64,000 bases of DNA from Sphingomonas sp. ID1715 (GTDB taxonomy: Bacteria; Pseudomonadota; Alphaproteobacteria; Sphingomonadales; Sphingomonadaceae): assembly GCF_013044515.1 (NCBI RefSeq), contig NZ_JABEPR010000006.1, forward strand, positions 124,001 through 188,000, written 5' to 3'. Positions 55,125 through 63,776 of this stretch are shown piece by piece; within the stretch, counting starts at the first letter, position 1, and each line of letters opens with the position of its first letter. The notes below the pieces were generated by a model. The model saw nothing but the letters and a program-made list of their open reading frames with translations. It was not told the DNA's origin and did no database searches. The translations under genes were made by a program, and so were the position numbers.

Positions 55125-55367
55125 ATGTTGCTTGAAGTTATGACCAGCCTGCTGCTTGCGGGCGCGCCCGAGGCGGTGGCGAATTCCAGTGCTTCGACCG
55201 ATCAGCCGCAAGCCGAGCGCAAGATCTGCCGCAAGCAGATCGAAACCGGCTCGCTGATCAAGGGCAAGAAGGTCTGCTTCACCGCGAAGCAGTGGCAGAA
55301 GCTCGCCGACGCCAATCGAGAAGAGGTGGAGCGCACCTCGTCGATGGGCAGCTCGTCCGGCAAATAG
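55125..55367 (+). CDS. Small exported hypothetical protein with two cysteines
   Basis: The 80-residue protein begins with a short hydrophobic segment (LLEVMTSLLLAGAPEAVANSS) that may be a signal, followed by KICRKQIETGSLIKGKKVCFTAKQWQKLADANREEVERTSS. Two cysteines about 19 residues apart could form a disulfide in the periplasm. Similar short C-R-x-x-x-x-G-S...K-V-C-x-T-x-x-Q-W proteins are common in sphingomonads. A strong ribosome site (AGGAGG) precedes the ATG. Function unknown. Confidence 0.75.
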   Translation: MLLEVMTSLLLAGAPEAVANSSASTDQPQAERKICRKQIETGSLIKGKKVCFTAKQWQKLADANREEVERTSSMGSSSGK

Positions 55368-55376
55368 TGGATGCGA

Positions 55377-55397
55377 GGTCCGGCGGATCGCCGGACC
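55377..55397. terminator. Hairpin between the small exported gene and nusG
   Basis: A perfect 9-bp stem (55377-55385 with 55389-55397, loop GAT) in the 33-base gap between two convergent genes. It lacks a T run, so it is a weak terminator candidate for both sides. Confidence 0.5.
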
Positions 55398-55400
55398 CCC

Positions 55401-55940
55401 TTACTTGACGCGCTCGACCTGCTCGAACTCGAGCTCGACCGGCGTCGCGCGACCGAAGATCGACACGCTCACCTTCACGCGACTGCGGTCGAAATCCAGT
55501 TCCTCGACCACGCCGTTGAAGCTGGCGAACGGGCCGTCCAGCACCTTGACCTGATCGCCGATCTCGTAATCGACCTTGATCTTGTTCTTAGGCGCAGCGG
55601 CCGCGGCTTCTTCCTTGGTGCTGAGAATGCGCGCGGCCTCCGCCTCGCTGATCGGCTGCGGCTTGTTGTTGGTGCCCAGAAAGCCCGTCACCTTCGGCGT
55701 GTTGCGCACCAGGTGATAGACATCGTCATTCATCTCGAGCTTGGCCAACACATAGCCGGGGAAGAACTTCCGCTCCGATTGCACCTTCTTGCCGCGCCGC
55801 ACTTCGGTGACGGTCTCGGTCGGCACTTCGACCTTCTCGACGAGCCGATCGAGGCCCATGCGCGTCGCTTCGGACAGGATGGCGTCGCGGACCTTGTTCT
55901 CGAAACCGGAATAGGCGTGGATGATGTACCAGCGTGACAT
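55401..55940 (-). CDS. nusG: Transcription termination/antitermination factor NusG
   Basis: NusG (179 residues) binds RNA polymerase and links it to Rho or ribosomal protein S10. It has the NGN domain (SRWYIIHAYSGFENKVRDAIL, RRGKKVQSERKFFPGYVLAKLEMND, VRNTPKVTGFLG) and a KOW domain (about 125-178, YEIGDQVKVLDGPFASFNGVVEELDFDRSRVKVSVSIFGRATPVELEF). The start is the ATG of MSRWYIIHAY. secE lies 17 bases upstream, so they are one operon. Confidence 0.98.
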   Translation of the reverse strand: MSRWYIIHAYSGFENKVRDAILSEATRMGLDRLVEKVEVPTETVTEVRRGKKVQSERKFFPGYVLAKLEMNDDVYHLVRNTPKVTGFLGTNNKPQPISEAEAARILSTKEEAAAAAPKNKIKVDYEIGDQVKVLDGPFASFNGVVEELDFDRSRVKVSVSIFGRATPVELEFEQVERVK

Positions 55941-55957
55941 GTGTGTTTGGCTTCCCG

Positions 55958-56158
55958 TCAGGCGGCGAGGTTGAGGAGCATCTTCACAATCGCGGAAAAG
56001 ACCGAGTCGATGCCGAAGAAGAAGATGCCGAGCAACGATGTCATGATGATCACCATGACGGCGGTCATCATCGTCTCGCGACCGGTCGGCCAGACCACCT
56101 TGGCGGTTTCCGCGCGCACCTGCTGCACGAACTGAGGGATGTTGCCGATCTTCGCCAC
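55958..56158 (-). CDS. secE: Preprotein translocase subunit SecE
   Basis: SecE (66 residues) is the one-helix form of the SecYEG channel subunit. It has the amphipathic region VRAETAKVVWPTGRETMMTAVMVIIM, with the conserved K-x-x-W-P motif, and one membrane helix (about 35-60). The 66-residue size is usual outside the enterobacteria. It is followed by nusG and preceded, about 316 bases upstream on the same strand, by tRNA-Trp, the classic arrangement. Confidence 0.97.
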   Translation of the reverse strand: MAKIGNIPQFVQQVRAETAKVVWPTGRETMMTAVMVIIMTSLLGIFFFGIDSVFSAIVKMLLNLAA

Positions 56159-56474
56159 TGTCTTGTCCGTCTTTCGGGTGAACGCCCCCGTCCGGGCCAG
56201 CGCCCGAGAGAAGCATCACCGATGTAGTGAGAGTTGAAGGGCTATAAAGGGCAGGGGCGGGGGAGGCAAGGGGAGCGGGCGAGGAGTTGAACGGAAGAGG
56301 TTGCCCCACACCGGTTTGGGCTGAGCTTGTCGAAGCCCTCCCTTCTTTCTGGCGTGGGAGCCGACACGGGAGTTAATCCCGTGTCGTCAGTCGCTGCGTC
56401 CGCAGCGCTGGCCGGCTGTTCGCGTCCGCTGTGCGGAACGGCGCGCTGCTATCGCTGCGCGCCTCGCTCCGGCT
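56159..56474. other. Intergenic region between secE and tRNA-Trp
   Basis: This 316-bp stretch has no gene. It holds a perfect 9-bp hairpin (56363-56371 with 56377-56385, loop GTTAA) and, at about 56318-56335, a half copy of the palindromic repeat family (TGAGCTTGTCGAAG). The secE promoter must lie here, but no clear -35/-10 pair was recognised. The rest is GC-rich without visible features. Confidence 0.6.
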
Positions 56475-56550
56475 TGGCAGGAGTGGAGGGACTCGAACCC
56501 CCGGCCCTCGGTTTTGGAGACCGATGCTCTACCAACTGAGCTACACTCCT
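56475..56550 (-). tRNA. tRNA-Trp (anticodon CCA)
   Basis: The 76-base gene has acceptor stem AGGAGTG/CACTCCT, D loop TAGCTCAGTTGGTAGAGC, anticodon stem TCGGT/ACCGA with loop CTCCAAA (anticodon CCA), T arm with TTCGAGT and an encoded CCA. The next genes on this strand are secE and nusG, as in most bacteria. Confidence 0.97.
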
Positions 56551-56596
56551 GTGCCGTGCCGGGCGCTCTAGCTGCGCGCCCTCCCGGGTGCAAGGC

Positions 56597-58531
56597 TCAG
56601 GCGGCGGCGCTCTTGCGTCCGGACGTGAACAGCGCCCGTGCGTCCGCCGCGATCATCGGGCGGCCGAACAGATAACCCTGGACCTTGCGGCAGCCGAGGC
56701 GCCGGATCATCGCCAGCTCGTCGTCGGTCTCCACGCCCTCGGCAGTGGTGGCCATCCCCAGGCTGTCCGCCAGCGCGACGACGGCGCGGATGATCGCGAC
56801 GCTCTCCGGCGCATTGCGGGACGCACCCTGCACGAAGCTGCGGTCGATCTTGATCGTCGAGAATTTGGTGCGGCTCAGATAGCCCAGCGACGAATAGCCG
56901 GTGCCGAAATCGTCGAGCGACAGGTTGACGCCCATCGCCAGCACGTCGCGCAGCACTGCGATCGCGTGCGGCGCTTCGGTCATGAACACGCTTTCGGTGA
57001 CTTCGAGTTCGAGCCGGTGGGGCGGCAGGCCGCTCCGCTGCAACGCATCGGCGACCGATTTGGCGAAGTTGCGATCGTGCAGCTGTTCGGCCGAGATGTT
57101 GACCGCGACGCGCACCGTCGACGGCCAGATCACCGCTTCCTGGCAGGCGGCGTTCAGCGCCCATTCGCCGATCGGCCCGATCAGCCGCGCTTCCTCGGCG
57201 AGTGGGATGAACTTGTCGGGCGGGACATTGCCCAGCTGCGGGTTCTTCCAGCGCATCAGCGCTTCGAAGCCCTCGATCGTGCCCGATTCGGCGGACACGA
57301 CCGGCTGATAATGCAGCTCCAGCTCCTTGTTGGCGAGCGCGCGGCGCAGGGCGATTTCCATCACGCGCCGCTCTTCGGCGTTCACGTGCAGTTGCGGCTC
57401 ATAGACGTGCAACGTGCCGCCGCCGGCATCCTTGGCCCGGTGCAGCGCCAGATCGGCGGAGCGCATCAGCATTTCCGCGCTGTTGCCGTCGCGCGGCCCG
57501 ATCGCGGCGCCGATGCTCGCGCCGACATAGAGGATATGATTGTCGATGTCGTAGGGGTGGGACAGCTCGTCGATGATCCGGTGGGCGAGCTTCTCGACGC
57601 GGCCCTGATCCGATCCGTCCTTGATCACGACGCCGAACTCGTCGCCGCCCAGTCGGCCGCACAGTTCCTTGGCCGTCATCAGCGAGGCGAGCCGTTCTCC
57701 GACACGGGTCAGAAGCCGGTCGCCGACCGCATGCCCCAGCGTGTCGTTGACGCTCTTGAAGCGGTCGATGTCGATGATCAGAAAGGCGCAGCGACTGCGC
57801 CATTGCTCGGCCTCGGTCAGGGCCGATCCGATCGCTTCGGCCATGTGCAGGCGGTTGGGCAGGCCGGTCAGGGTGTCATAGCGCGCCATGCGGTTGATCT
57901 TGTCGGCGGACCGGCGCTCGGCGGTGACGTCGCTGCCGGTACCGCGAAAGCCGGCAAAGCCGCCGCGCCCGTCCTGATCCGGCCGTCCGTTCAGTTCCCA
58001 CCACAGCGTTTCGCCGGCGATCTGCACCGGCAGGATCAATTCCTCGAAGGCTTCACGCGCCTTGATCTTCTCCGACAAGGTGCGGAGCGCCGCCGAGAAG
58101 TTGCCGCTTTCCCAGGTATCGCCGGCGAGCAGCTGCAGGAAGGACCGGCCTTCCAGGGCTGCCGCTTCCTGGCGGAAAGCGTAGGCGAGCCGCGCCGATA
58201 CGCCGGTCAGGTTGCGATTCGCGTCGATCTGCCAGCTCCAGTCGGCGGCATGGTGATCGTCGGCGGCATGGAGCGGCTGCGCACTGACGACGGGCAAGGC
58301 GGCAAAGCCTGTCTCGCCGCCATGATCGCGCGCCCGCTGCACGCACCGCTGGATCAGCACCGCGTCGACAGCCAGCGTCGCCAGGGCAACGGAAAAGGCA
58401 GGCCAGAAGCCGGCCGCGCCGCTGACGATCATCCAGGCGATCGCCACCAGCGGCACTGCCGAAGCGAGCAGCACATAGCCGGCCACGCCCGAGGCGGACG
58501 GCAGGGCGGCGGACGAGGTGCGCAGCGTCAT
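56597..58531 (-). CDS. Bifunctional diguanylate cyclase/phosphodiesterase (GGDEF-EAL) with PAS region
   Basis: The 644-residue protein has two N-terminal membrane helices (about 17-36 and 43-62), a PAS-like sensor (about 95-205), a GGDEF domain (about 210-380; motif GGDEF at 295-299) and an EAL domain (about 385-640). The EAL motif is at 423-425 and LDDFGTGYSSLGYL, the segment that binds metal, is at about 525. Both active sites look intact, so it may make or degrade cyclic di-GMP. The inhibitory I-site (RxxD just before GGDEF) is absent. Its signal is unknown. Confidence 0.94.
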   Translation of the reverse strand: MTLRTSSAALPSASGVAGYVLLASAVPLVAIAWMIVSGAAGFWPAFSVALATLAVDAVLIQRCVQRARDHGGETGFAALPVVSAQPLHAADDHHAADWSWQIDANRNLTGVSARLAYAFRQEAAALEGRSFLQLLAGDTWESGNFSAALRTLSEKIKAREAFEELILPVQIAGETLWWELNGRPDQDGRGGFAGFRGTGSDVTAERRSADKINRMARYDTLTGLPNRLHMAEAIGSALTEAEQWRSRCAFLIIDIDRFKSVNDTLGHAVGDRLLTRVGERLASLMTAKELCGRLGGDEFGVVIKDGSDQGRVEKLAHRIIDELSHPYDIDNHILYVGASIGAAIGPRDGNSAEMLMRSADLALHRAKDAGGGTLHVYEPQLHVNAEERRVMEIALRRALANKELELHYQPVVSAESGTIEGFEALMRWKNPQLGNVPPDKFIPLAEEARLIGPIGEWALNAACQEAVIWPSTVRVAVNISAEQLHDRNFAKSVADALQRSGLPPHRLELEVTESVFMTEAPHAIAVLRDVLAMGVNLSLDDFGTGYSSLGYLSRTKFSTIKIDRSFVQGASRNAPESVAIIRAVVALADSLGMATTAEGVETDDELAMIRRLGCRKVQGYLFGRPMIAADARALFTSGRKSAAA

Positions 58532-58582
58532 AGACCCGCGACGCTAGCGGGCCTTAGTTGACATAAGGTAAGCGTTTGGAAC

Positions 58583-60352
58583 TCAAGCCGCGAGCGGCTG
58601 GATCTCGCCCGACAGATAGAGGTTGCGCGCCTTGGCCCGGCTGAGCTTGCCCGAGCTGGTGCGCGGCAGTGTGCGCGGTGGCACCAGTTCGACCACGCAA
58701 TTCATGCCGGTGATGCTGCGCACCTTGTCGCGGATCGCGTCGCGCAGCCGCGCGCGCTCGTCCTGATCGGAGGTGCGGCACTGGACGAGCACCGCCGGCG
58801 TTTCCTCCCCGCCCGGCAGAGTGATCGCAAAGGCCGCGATGTCGCCCGCCTTGAAGCCCGGCAGCTGCTCCACCGCCCACTCGATGTCCTGGGGCCAGTG
58901 ATTCTTGCCGTTGATGATGATCATGTCCTTGGCGCGGCCGACGATGTAGAGATAGCCGCCCGACAGATAACCCATGTCGCCGGTGTCCAGCCAACCGTCG
59001 ACCAGGCAGGCCGCGGTCGCATCGGGATCGCGGAAATAGCCGGCCATGACCGACGGCCCTTTGCACCAGACCTTGCCGATCGCGCGTTCGGGCAGCGGCG
59101 AGCCGTCCTCGTCGCGCACTTCGACCGTCATGTCCTTGACCGGCTTGCCGCAATTGACGACGGCGCGGAACCGTTGCGGCCCGTCATTGGCGGCGGCGCC
59201 GCCCGACAATTCGGTTTCTTCGACGAGCTCTACCTCGATCCCTTCGCCCGGCGGCATGATGGTGACGGCCAGCGTCGCTTCGGCCAGGCCATAGCTTGGC
59301 AGGAAGGCACTGGCCTTGAAGCCGGCATCCGCAAAGGCGTCGACGAAGCTCTGCATCACGTCGGGGCGGATCATGTCGGCGCCATTGCCCGCCAGGCGCC
59401 ACCGGGACAGGTCGAACCGGTCCGAAGCGCGCGTCTGGCTCGACATGCGGCGCGCGCAGATGTCGTAGCCGAAGGTCGGAGAATAGCTGATCGACGTGCC
59501 CTGGTTGCGGCTGATCAGGTCCAGCCATGCGAGCGGGCGCCGCGCGAAATCCTCGGTTTTAAGATAGTCGACCGACACCTGGTTGGCGACCGGCGACAGC
59601 ATGCAGCCGACCAGGCCCATGTCGTGATACCAGGGAAGCCAGGAGATGCAGCGGTCGCTGTCCTGCACTTCCATCCCATGCGAGTGGGCCGACAGGTTGT
59701 TGAGCAGGGCGCGGTGCGTGACCGCGACGCCGTGCGGGAAGCGGGTCGAGCCGCTCGAATATTGCAGATAGGCGATGTCGTCGGGCTGGGCCGCGGGAAG
59801 TTCGGTCGGCAAGGCCGCGATGGCGCCGAACGACTCCCAGTCGGTAGCGGCCACCCCCGCCAGCCGCGCCGCCTCGCTCGCCATGCTGTCGAGCTCGGCC
59901 GGGTAAAGCAGCAGCACCGGATCGCAGCTGTCCAGCTGCACCTTCAGCTGGTCGACATAGGCCGCGGCACCGCCGAAGGAGGTGGGCAGCGGCAGCGGCA
60001 CCGGCCAGGCTCCGGCATAGATGGCGCCGAAGAACAAGGCGGCGAAATCGGGTCCGGTCTCCGCGATCAGGGCGACGCGGTCCGCCTTGCGGACGCCGCG
60101 CGCGATCAGCCGGCCGGCATGGCCGAGCGCGTCCTGGCGCAGCTCGGCATAGGAATAAGGCCGGGCAAGCGTGCCGCGCGCGTCGCAGAAGTTGAAGCCG
60201 CGCCGGCCTTGCGCCGCATAATCGAGCGCTTCGCCGAGCGTGTCGAAATCGGAAAAGCGACGCGGCAGCGCATCGTCGGTCGGAGTGGCGATCAAATCTG
60301 TCATCTTCTGAGTGTACGACCCTGTTTGGACGGCGACGGGCGTCTGCAGCAT
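58583..60352 (-). CDS. Fatty acyl-AMP ligase
   Basis: The 589-residue adenylate-forming enzyme activates a fatty acid as acyl-AMP for transfer to an acyl carrier protein. It has the A3 P-loop-like stretch LQYSSGSTRFPHGVAVTHRALLNN, the FAAL-type region SWLPWYHDMGLVGCML, the ATP-binding YGLAEATLAV and TGDMGYLSGGYLYIVGRAKDMIIINGKNHWPQDIEWAV near the end. The W-L-P-x-Y-H-D-M motif favours FAAL over acyl-CoA ligase. The start at 60352 has AAGGG upstream; ATG 60304 (MTDLIATP) would give the more usual 573 residues. No polyketide or ACP gene is adjacent. Confidence 0.87.
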   Translation of the reverse strand: MLQTPVAVQTGSYTQKMTDLIATPTDDALPRRFSDFDTLGEALDYAAQGRRGFNFCDARGTLARPYSYAELRQDALGHAGRLIARGVRKADRVALIAETGPDFAALFFGAIYAGAWPVPLPLPTSFGGAAAYVDQLKVQLDSCDPVLLLYPAELDSMASEAARLAGVAATDWESFGAIAALPTELPAAQPDDIAYLQYSSGSTRFPHGVAVTHRALLNNLSAHSHGMEVQDSDRCISWLPWYHDMGLVGCMLSPVANQVSVDYLKTEDFARRPLAWLDLISRNQGTSISYSPTFGYDICARRMSSQTRASDRFDLSRWRLAGNGADMIRPDVMQSFVDAFADAGFKASAFLPSYGLAEATLAVTIMPPGEGIEVELVEETELSGGAAANDGPQRFRAVVNCGKPVKDMTVEVRDEDGSPLPERAIGKVWCKGPSVMAGYFRDPDATAACLVDGWLDTGDMGYLSGGYLYIVGRAKDMIIINGKNHWPQDIEWAVEQLPGFKAGDIAAFAITLPGGEETPAVLVQCRTSDQDERARLRDAIRDKVRSITGMNCVVELVPPRTLPRTSSGKLSRAKARNLYLSGEIQPLAA

Positions 60353-60467
60353 CGCGAATAGCCCTTTTCTTCTTGCCTCAACCTGCTCGCAGCCTGAAAA
60401 CTGCGCGGCATGACGCCAATGCAACTCGTCCTATTCCCTCTCCGGGCGGTCTAAATCGGACCTGACT

Positions 60468-61007
60468 GTGGCACAATCGTGGCGTCATGACCGGCAGGTG
60501 CCGCCGCTCGACGAGGCGGCGCTGGAGCGGCTCGCGCTCCGCTATGTCGAACGCTACGCCACCAGCCGCGCCAAGCTGCGGCGCTATCTCGAACGGAAGC
60601 TGAGGGAACGCGGCTGGGGCGGCGACGCGCCGCCGGACCTCGTGCAGCTCGCCGACCGCTTCGCCGAGCTCGGCTATGTTGACGATCAAGGCTTTGCCTC
60701 CGCGAAGGCGGGAGCGCTCGTGCGCCGCGGCTATGGCCCGCGCCGCGTGAGCCAGGCTTTGCGCGCCGCAGGCATAAGCGAGGTTGAAGCGGCGCCGGCC
60801 GAAAGCGAGGCACGCGACGGCGCCTGGGCGGCGGCGCTCGATTTCGCCAGGCGCAAGCGGCTTGGGCCGTTTGCGGCGGCGCTGCCGGATCGTGCGGGCC
60901 GGGGCAAGGCGATCGGCGCCTTCCTTCGCGCCGGCCACGATCTCGCTACCGCCCGACGGCTGACGGACGCCCGGCCCGGTGAAATCCCGGAGCGGGACGA
61001 TCGTTAA
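60468..61007 (+). CDS. recX: Regulatory protein RecX
   Basis: This 179-residue protein of RecX type inhibits RecA filament growth. It shows the helical repeats RLALRYVERYATSRAKLRRYLERKLRERGW, PDLVQLADRFAELGYVDDQGFA and KAGALVRRGYGPRRVSQALRAAGI, all typical. The start is GTG 60468; no strong ribosome site is visible, so a later in-frame start is possible. recA is not in the window. It diverges from the acyl-AMP ligase gene (115 bases between starts). Confidence 0.88.
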   Translation: MAQSWRHDRQVPPLDEAALERLALRYVERYATSRAKLRRYLERKLRERGWGGDAPPDLVQLADRFAELGYVDDQGFASAKAGALVRRGYGPRRVSQALRAAGISEVEAAPAESEARDGAWAAALDFARRKRLGPFAAALPDRAGRGKAIGAFLRAGHDLATARRLTDARPGEIPERDDR

Positions 61008-61048
61008 CGAAGCGTGAATCTTCGTTTCGGATTTGAGACAATTGAGCT

Positions 61049-61678
61049 ATGGTCCACGTAGCGAACAGGGGGTTACGTCGCGTGAAAACGGAGAGGAATG
61101 TTGCGCCAGTGCTCGCGCCGGGGGGCGACGAGTGCTGGGACGACGATCTGCCCAGCGGGCAAGTTCATGAACTGGAACGGCATTCCGGTGCCGTCAAATG
61201 GTTCGACGCGACGCGCGGGTTTGGCTTCGTCGTGGCCGATGGCGATGTCGGCGACATCCTGATCCACTTCTCCGTGCTGCGCGATCATGGCCGGCGCAGC
61301 CTTCCCGAAGGCTGCCGAGTCGAATGCCTCGCCGTGCGCCGGGATCGCGGCCTGCAGGCACGGCGGCTGATCAGCTTCGATCTCAGCACCGCGACCGGTC
61401 CGGACCTCGACCTCTTGTCCGCGCCGCGCGACCGGGTCGATCCGCTGCAGCTGGCCGACGAAGCGGGCGATCCGGAGCCCGCCTCGGTCAAGTGGTTCAA
61501 TCGGCTGAAAGGCTATGGCTTTCTGATCCGGGGCACGGATGGCGCCGACGTGTTCGTGCATATGGAGACCTTCCGCCGCGCCGGCATCATCGACGTTCAG
61601 CCCGATCTGCAACTGGTGGCGCGCATCGCCGAGGGCCGCAAAGGGCCGCTCGCGGTCGAGGTGCAGGCGCGCGCATAA
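61049..61678 (+). CDS. Protein with two cold-shock domains
   Basis: The 209-residue protein has two cold-shock domains. The first (about 43-110) reads [33 protein letters not shown]; the second (about 142-205) reads [36 protein letters not shown]. Each keeps the RNP1-like K-G-x-G-F and RNP2-like V-F-V-H patterns that bind single-stranded RNA or DNA. The layout with a 45-residue N-terminal extension is known in alphaproteobacterial CspD-like double proteins. It stands alone, 41 bases after recX, and may be co-transcribed with it. Confidence 0.93.
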   Translation: MVHVANRGLRRVKTERNVAPVLAPGGDECWDDDLPSGQVHELERHSGAVKWFDATRGFGFVVADGDVGDILIHFSVLRDHGRRSLPEGCRVECLAVRRDRGLQARRLISFDLSTATGPDLDLLSAPRDRVDPLQLADEAGDPEPASVKWFNRLKGYGFLIRGTDGADVFVHMETFRRAGIIDVQPDLQLVARIAEGRKGPLAVEVQARA

Positions 61679-61720
61679 GCGCCTTTCTTCCGCGCGCAGG
61701 GGCGGCTAAACGGCCTGCCC

Positions 61721-62125
61721 ATGGGTTTGCTCGCATCGATCTTCACCTGGTGGAACGGCGCCACCATCGGCACCGCGCTGCACACGCGCCGTCATGGCGG
61801 TAAGGTCGGCGAGGACCAGTGGGGCAATGTCTATTTCGAGGCGAAGAAGCCGGACCCGGTGTTCGGCACCCACCGGCGTTGGGTGATCTACAAGGGCGCG
61901 AACGATGCCAGCCGCGTGCCGCCGGAATGGCATAGCTGGCTACACCACCAGGCGGCCGATGTTCCGGACAAGGCGCTGCCGCCGGCCCGTGCCTGGCAGA
62001 AGGAGCCGGTGCCGAACCTGACCGGGACGGCGCAGGCCTATCGCCCGCCCGGCGCGCTGGAAGCCGGCGGCGTGCGCCCGGCCTCTACCGGCGATTACGA
62101 GGCGTGGAGCCCCGACCAGGCATGA
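61721..62125 (+). CDS. NADH:ubiquinone oxidoreductase accessory subunit, NDUFA12 family
   Basis: The 134-residue protein matches NDUFA12 (B17.2), an accessory subunit of alphaproteobacterial complex I. It has WWNGATIGTALHTRRHGGKVGEDQWGNVYFEAKK at the N-terminus and RRWVIYKGANDASRVPPEWHSWLHH in the middle, the two conserved blocks. The rest is Pro-rich. The stop overlaps the next gene's ATG (ATGA). The main nuo operon is not in the window. Confidence 0.93.
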   Translation: MGLLASIFTWWNGATIGTALHTRRHGGKVGEDQWGNVYFEAKKPDPVFGTHRRWVIYKGANDASRVPPEWHSWLHHQAADVPDKALPPARAWQKEPVPNLTGTAQAYRPPGALEAGGVRPASTGDYEAWSPDQA

Positions 62126-62778
62126 CCCGCGCCGTGACGCTGGCGATCGGCTTTGCCGCGCTGGCCGCGATCGCCGGCGGGGCCGTCGCGCTGCAGAATG
62201 AGAGCGCGGCGCCCGTCTCGACCGCAGAGCCCCCGGTGGCGAAGGCGACTCCCCGGGCCCCCGCGTCGCAGACCGCCGAGGCGCCGCCGCCGATCCAGGG
62301 CAAGGAAACGCCGATGGGCGAGCGTGTCGCCGTCATCGGCCTGCTCAACAAGCGAAACGGCATCTCGCGCGACCTGACGATGAAGCCTGGCCAGGCGCTG
62401 CGTGCCGGCGACGTGATCGTGCGGCTGCGGGCGTGCGAGACCACCGCTCCCTGGGAAGTGCAGAAGCTGACCGGTGCGTTCGTGCAGGTCGACCGTCAGG
62501 GCATCGACAAAAAGTGGCGGCGGGTCTTTTCCGGCTGGCTGTACAAGGAGTCGCCGTCGTTGAACGTCGTCGAGGACCAGATCTATGACGTCTGGCCCAA
62601 AAGCTGCACGATGACGCGGCCGGAGATCGGCCCCGCCACCATCCGCGCCGCATCGGGCGTATCCTCCGGTGGCGATGCGCCGGCCAGGCGGTCGAGCGCG
62701 CGGAAGTCTGGCAATGACGCGCCTGCGGCCGCCCCTCCCGCGCCGGCCGCCACGGCTGCACCCAGCAATCCGACATAG
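62122..62778 (+). CDS. DUF2155 domain-containing exported protein
   Basis: The 218-residue protein has a signal peptide ([21 protein letters not shown], cleavage about residue 24), a Pro/Ala-rich linker and a DUF2155 domain (about 65-165: [87 protein letters not shown]). The last about 55 residues are low-complexity Ala/Pro/Ser. Function is unknown; the gene usually sits beside aat and NDUFA12 in alphaproteobacteria. It starts inside the NDUFA12 stop and overlaps the convergent aat gene by 196 bases. Confidence 0.92.
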   Translation: MTRAVTLAIGFAALAAIAGGAVALQNESAAPVSTAEPPVAKATPRAPASQTAEAPPPIQGKETPMGERVAVIGLLNKRNGISRDLTMKPGQALRAGDVIVRLRACETTAPWEVQKLTGAFVQVDRQGIDKKWRRVFSGWLYKESPSLNVVEDQIYDVWPKSCTMTRPEIGPATIRAASGVSSGGDAPARRSSARKSGNDAPAAAPPAPAATAAPSNPT

Positions 62779-63320
62779 ACCTGGCGCGGCACTTCGATCG
62801 CGCCGAGCGAGGCGAGGTGTTCGGTCAGGAATTGGCAGTCGAGCAGTTGATAGCCGCCAACGCGCAGTCGCGCGACCAGATGCGCCAGCGCGACCTTGGA
62901 GGCATCGCGTGCGCGCGAAAACATGCTCTCGCCGAAGAACGCACGGCCGAGGCTGACGCCGTAAAGCCCGCCGGCCAGCGCGCCGTCCTGCCAGCATTCG
63001 ATCGAATGGGCATGGCCCCGCGCAAACAGTTCGTTGCACGCGCGCTCGATCTGACCGTTGATCCAGGTGCCCCCCTCGCCGATGCGCAACTCGGCACAGG
63101 CGCGGATCACATCGGCAAAGGCGCGGTCGGCGGTGACGGTGAAGCGATCCGAGCGCACCGTCTTGGCGAGTGATCGGGAGAGGTGAAAGCCGTCGAGCGG
63201 CAATATGCCGCGGCTCGCCGGCTCGACCCAATAGACGTCGCGGGCGCGCCGGCTGTCCGCCATCGGAAATATGCCGGCCGCATAGGCGCGGAGCAGAAGA
63301 TCGCAGTCGAGCGGCCGCAT
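62583..63320 (-). CDS. aat: Leucyl/phenylalanyl-tRNA--protein transferase
   Basis: Aat (245 residues) adds Leu or Phe to proteins with N-terminal Arg or Lys, making N-degrons read by ClpS-ClpAP. It has [27 protein letters not shown] at the start, [26 protein letters not shown] in the middle and [34 protein letters not shown], then [21 protein letters not shown]. The tail after about residue 185 is longer than in Escherichia coli and ends [14 protein letters not shown]; it lies in the segment read on the other strand by DUF2155. clpS is in this window too. Confidence 0.95.
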   Translation of the reverse strand: MRPLDCDLLLRAYAAGIFPMADSRRARDVYWVEPASRGILPLDGFHLSRSLAKTVRSDRFTVTADRAFADVIRACAELRIGEGGTWINGQIERACNELFARGHAHSIECWQDGALAGGLYGVSLGRAFFGESMFSRARDASKVALAHLVARLRVGGYQLLDCQFLTEHLASLGAIEVPRQVYVGLLGAAVAAGAGGAAAGASLPDFRALDRLAGASPPEDTPDAARMVAGPISGRVIVQLLGQTS

Positions 63321-63416
63321 CGCTCCTTCAATAGCGGCGCCGAGCGGCAGGGAGGAAGGGATTTCCCTCCCGCCGCCCAGCCGCTAAGGCGGCCCGCCCT
63401 TCAGCTAAGGTCTTCC

Positions 63417-63776
63417 GTGCGCGCGTTTCTGATTGCCTTGTTCTGGTCCGTTGTCCTGGCGACGCTTTATGCGACGCTGCGGCCGCTGCTCGTCCATGTC
63501 CCCGTCTCGGATAAGACGCAGCATGCCGTCACCTTTGGCGTGCTGATGCTGCTCGCAGGGAGCGCCTATCCGCGCGTGCGATTGGGCTGGCTGGCCGCCG
63601 CGCTCGCCGTGTTCGGCGCGCTGATCGAGATCCTGCAGCCTTATTTTCACCGCGACCGCGATGTGCACGACTGGATCGCCGACTGCATCGGCATCCTGAT
63701 CGTCGTGGCGCTTCTGTGGCTATTGCGTCGCTGGCTCGGCTCAGACAGCCGGCATCTGGTCGAGCCAGAGTTGTAG
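63417..63776 (+). CDS. VanZ-like small membrane protein
   Basis: The 119-residue protein has four predicted membrane helices (FLIALFWSVVLATLYATL, HAVTFGVLMLLAGSAY, WLAAALAVFGALIEILQPYF, WIADCIGILIVVALLWLL). The segment SDKTQHAVTFGVLM and GALIEILQPYFHRDRDVHDWIADCIGI, with the conserved D-K-x-x-H and E-x-x-Q-x-x-x-x-R-x-x-x-x-x-D pattern, is the VanZ family signature. Function is not known here. GTG 63417 has TAAGG upstream. The end overlaps the convergent PilZ gene by 36 bases. Confidence 0.85.
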   Translation: MRAFLIALFWSVVLATLYATLRPLLVHVPVSDKTQHAVTFGVLMLLAGSAYPRVRLGWLAAALAVFGALIEILQPYFHRDRDVHDWIADCIGILIVVALLWLLRRWLGSDSRHLVEPEL

